A stretch of DNA of 34,123 nt from Bacillota bacterium (GTDB lineage: Bacteria; Bacillota; Sulfobacillia; Sulfobacillales; Sulfobacillaceae), in contig JAJZZH010000220.1 in assembly GCA_021797675.1 (NCBI GenBank), forward strand, positions 1-34,123. Direction: 5' to 3'. Positions 31,989-34,123 of this stretch are shown in pieces; position 1 is the first letter of the stretch; the number at the start of each line of letters is the position of its first letter. Both the position numbers and the translations under genes were made by a program. A model generated the notes under the pieces. That model did not search any database. It was given only the letters and a program-made list of their open reading frames with translations, and was not told where the DNA came from.

Positions 31989-32882
31989 GTGCAAGCACCG
32001 TCGTGGACAACCGCAGAGGCCCGACCAAGCCCAGGGTCGGCGAGGCTACGACGCTCAAGAACCTGGCGCAGGTTTAGCAAGAATCGCCTCTCGGTGATTG
32101 GCCTCGCATTCATCGTCGCGCTGGTCCTAAGCGCCCTGCTGGCCAATCAGCTGACGCCTTATCCCCCGCTTGCGCCCAACTTCCTAGCCATCTACCAGCC
32201 ACCCAGTTGGCAGCATTGGTTGGGTACCGACGCGCTGGGACGGGATATGCTGAGCCGCGTCATCTATAGCTTGCGCAACGCCTGCATCGTGGGCTTCGGC
32301 GCGGAAGTGGTGGAACTGACGGTTGGCCTCTTGTTGGGATCCACCGCCGGGTTGATCGGCGGGACCGTGGACACGATTTTGATGCGCGTGGTCGACGTGG
32401 TCTATGGGTTTCCCAGCTTTCTATTCAGCATTATCTTGGTGGTGATGATCGGGCACACCATCCTGGCCATTTTGATCGCGGTCTCGGCGACCAGTTGGGT
32501 GGGCATGGCGCGGATCGTCCGCAGTCAGGTGATTCAGGTGCGACAAAGCGCGTACATCGAACACGCGCGCCAGATGGGCGCCTCGACCTGGCAGACGTTG
32601 GTGCGCTACGTGCTGCCGAATTCGATGGGGCCGGTATTGGTGGCGGTAACCTTCGGTATCCCGGCCAACATGATGAGCGAGGCGGCGCTGAGCGTGGTGG
32701 GGCTCGGCATTCAGCCACCCACGCCAGACCTTGGAGAACTCATTATCATCGGCCAAGGTTCCGTCCTGTCCTATCCCTATCTCTTGATTTGGCCGGCACT
32801 GCTGTTTGCCCTGACGTTACTCAGCTTTTCGTTTGTGGGCGACGGGTTGCGCAACGTATTTGACACCAAGTCCGGCCGGTAA
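31989..32882 (+). CDS. ABC importer permease (OppC-like)
   Basis: 297 residues from a GTG at 31989, 11 bases after the preceding stop. The first helix is NRLSVIGLAFIVALVLSALLA; HWLGTDALGRDMLSRVIYSLR is the family hallmark, and the EAA loop is RSAYIEHARQMGAS and RYVLPNSMGPVLV in altered wording. Six membrane segments overall. The stop TAA touches the ribosome site of oppD, typical of a tight operon. Confidence 0.88.
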   Translation: MQAPSWTTAEARPSPGSARLRRSRTWRRFSKNRLSVIGLAFIVALVLSALLANQLTPYPPLAPNFLAIYQPPSWQHWLGTDALGRDMLSRVIYSLRNACIVGFGAEVVELTVGLLLGSTAGLIGGTVDTILMRVVDVVYGFPSFLFSIILVVMIGHTILAILIAVSATSWVGMARIVRSQVIQVRQSAYIEHARQMGASTWQTLVRYVLPNSMGPVLVAVTFGIPANMMSEAALSVVGLGIQPPTPDLGELIIIGQGSVLSYPYLLIWPALLFALTLLSFSFVGDGLRNVFDTKSGR

Positions 32883-32894
32883 GGAGGTGACACG

Positions 32895-33917
32895 ATGGAC
32901 CTCGTAGAGATTGAAGGGCTCCGCATCCGCTTCGACGCCGACGGCCAGGTGGTGTACGCCGTCAATGGCATCGACCTGACCGTCGCCGAAGGACAGGTCG
33001 TCGGCGTCGTGGGCGAAAGCGGCAGCGGAAAATCCGTCACGGTCACCAGCATTCCGCGGCTGTTGCCGAAAACCGCGCGCTGCGAAGGACGGGTCCGATT
33101 TGATGGCATCGACGTGCTCAACGCGTCGGCGGCGCAAATGCGCGCCATCCGCGGGCGATCCGTGGGGATGATTTTTCAAAATCCGCTCGCGTATTTGAAT
33201 CCAACGCGGACCATCGGGAGCCAGTTGATGGAGCCGCTCTTGTTTCACCATCTGGCCGGCTATCAGGAGGCCCGACGCAGAGGCCTCGAAATGCTGGAGC
33301 GGGTCGGTATTCAAAACCCTGCCGCCCGGTTCGACAACTATCCTTTTGAATTCAGCGGTGGCATGTTGCAACGGGTGCTCATCGCCACCGCGCTGATTGC
33401 GGCACCCAAGCTGGTGATTGCCGACGAACCCACGACGTCGCTGGATGTTACCGTGCAGGCGCAGATTCTGCGTTTGTTGAAGACGATGCAGCGCGATCTC
33501 AAGATGTCGATGATTTTTGTGACGCACGATCTCGCCGTGGCAGCCCAGGTGTCCGATACCATCTATGTCATGTATGGAGGCACGGTGGTGGAGCAGTTGA
33601 ACGCCGCGGATTTGATTCGTGCCCACCGGCACCCGTATCTAGCCGGCCTGCTCGACTCCTTGCCTCGGCTGGACCGGCCTGTAGGACGACTTCCCTTCAT
33701 CCCCGGATTACCGGTCGACACCCGCCAGCCTCTCGCCGGGTGCCCTTTTTTTGACCGCTGCGGGGTGCATACCGATGACTGCCACACGCTGCCCGCCCTG
33801 ACCACCGTGGGACCCAGTCATCGCGTGGCCTGCTGGCGGGTTGCCGGCGAACTGGTCGTCACAGACCCCACGGCTAAAGCCGGGGGCTTGTCGGGATGCA
33901 TTCCCGAGAGTCTCTAG
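32895..33917 (+). CDS. oppD: ABC importer ATPase (OppD-like) with a transposon-derived tail
   Basis: 340 residues as it stands. AAGGAGGTGA precedes the ATG at 32895. Walker A GESGSGKS (40-47), signature FSGGMLQRV, Walker B LVIADEPTTSLD and switch VTHDLAV are all present. The C-terminal cysteine cluster (CPFFDRC, DDC and VACW), a frequent oligopeptide/dipeptide-ATPase feature, is complete. After GELVVTD the coding runs into the second IscB left end at 33866; the last 16 residues (PTAKAGGLSGCIPESL) are translated from the element. The native end was probably only a few residues away, so the ATPase domain should be intact. The partner OppF-type gene, if any, is beyond the window, past the element. 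Confidence 0.88.
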   Translation: MDLVEIEGLRIRFDADGQVVYAVNGIDLTVAEGQVVGVVGESGSGKSVTVTSIPRLLPKTARCEGRVRFDGIDVLNASAAQMRAIRGRSVGMIFQNPLAYLNPTRTIGSQLMEPLLFHHLAGYQEARRRGLEMLERVGIQNPAARFDNYPFEFSGGMLQRVLIATALIAAPKLVIADEPTTSLDVTVQAQILRLLKTMQRDLKMSMIFVTHDLAVAAQVSDTIYVMYGGTVVEQLNAADLIRAHRHPYLAGLLDSLPRLDRPVGRLPFIPGLPVDTRQPLAGCPFFDRCGVHTDDCHTLPALTTVGPSHRVACWRVAGELVVTDPTAKAGGLSGCIPESL

Positions 33918-34123
33918 CTTTCGCCGGAAAGCCCGCAAGGGCGCTATGACCAGCCTTAGCCGCCGGGATCTCGGGAGCGAGCGGCTCCGTTCCTTCGGTG
34001 CAGACCTTGGGATGCTTCTCCAGTCTCAAGCGCTCTGGTCCTCCGTTAAAAGCCAGCTGGGGTGTTGCGAGCGGTGCGGAGGGATGATGCAACCCGAGGG
34101 AACCTTGGCGAGGAGAGCGATTC
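33863..34123 (+). ncRNA. Second IscB omega RNA (left part), cut by window end
   Basis: 261 bases match 26146-26406 with five substitutions (about 98 percent). The guide would be about 33850-33865 (AACTGGTCGTCACAGA), from the end of oppD. An iscB gene should follow outside the window. Confidence 0.75.
33866..34123 (+). mobile_element. Left part of a second IscB element in oppD
   Basis: Starts with the same 24-base end hairpin (33866-33889) as the first element. It lies at the 3' end of the importer ATPase gene. Only the left end and omega RNA are visible. Confidence 0.75.

Noticed and set aside
1-34123. CRISPR array, tRNA or rRNA genes
   Set aside because: No regularly spaced repeats and no recognisable tRNA or rRNA sequence were seen by eye; the repeated 24-mers belong to the IscB ends.

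Overview
The window looks like a chromosomal segment of a GC-rich Firmicute with strong AGGAGG-type ribosome binding sites and bacterial sugar-catabolism operons. A thermoacidophile of the Sulfobacillus/Alicyclobacillus type fits best. One supporting point, from memory, is that an MDR-family 2-keto-3-deoxy-L-rhamnonate dehydrogenase was characterised from Sulfobacillus thermosulfidooxidans, and a similar gene sits in a rhamnose operon here. The genus is an inference and there is no rRNA to confirm it.

Layout. (1) 1-2160 is a worn accessory stretch: the 3' end of a TnpB gene with an internal stop and its right-end omega RNA, a conserved hypothetical gene, and a toxin-antitoxin pair whose toxin is frameshifted. 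(2) 2666-8730, minus strand, is a compact operon for MurNAc/peptidoglycan recycling: a degenerate-GH3::MurQ fusion, a ROK regulator, a MupG-type 6-phospho-N-acetylmuramidase, a GH3 beta-N-acetylglucosaminidase and a RhaM-type mutarotase. (3) 9019-15070 is mixed: an enoyl-CoA hydratase, two small stress/unknown proteins, an IS607-type tnpA relic, a VIT-family transporter, a GNAT acetyltransferase with a sugar isomerase-like protein, and an isolated TnpB/omega-RNA relic. (4) 15312-20440 is an L-rhamnose oxidation locus: a divergent IclR regulator, then an MBL-fold protein with a degenerate metal motif, an MDR dehydrogenase, an SDR dehydrogenase and L-rhamnonate dehydratase (RhmD). (5) 20525-25767, minus strand, carries a secreted protein, two Gfo/Idh/MocA oxidoreductases and a discoidin-like/DUF4855 surface protein. 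(6) 28101-33917 carries a third Gfo/Idh/MocA protein and an Opp-type ABC importer (binding protein, two permeases, one ATPase).

The standout system is OMEGA (RNA-guided IscB). A complete IscB element lies at about 26149-27785, with an omega RNA upstream of a 439-residue IscB that keeps all visible RuvC and HNH catalytic residues. A second left end and omega RNA, 5 mismatches over 261 bases, begins at 33863, has entered the end of the oppD gene, and is cut by the window edge. With the TnpB relics at both 0.3 kb and 14.8 kb and the IS607 transposase relic at 11 kb, this segment has been visited repeatedly by transposons encoding RNA-guided nucleases. No dedicated IS200/605 transposase is visible for IscB, so it is probably mobilised in trans.

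Read as a whole, the segment imports and breaks down cell-wall sugars and plant-type deoxysugars. The MurNAc operon and the rhamnose operon each have their own regulator, and the importer with its oxidoreductases and DUF4855 protein probably handles another polysaccharide-derived substrate.
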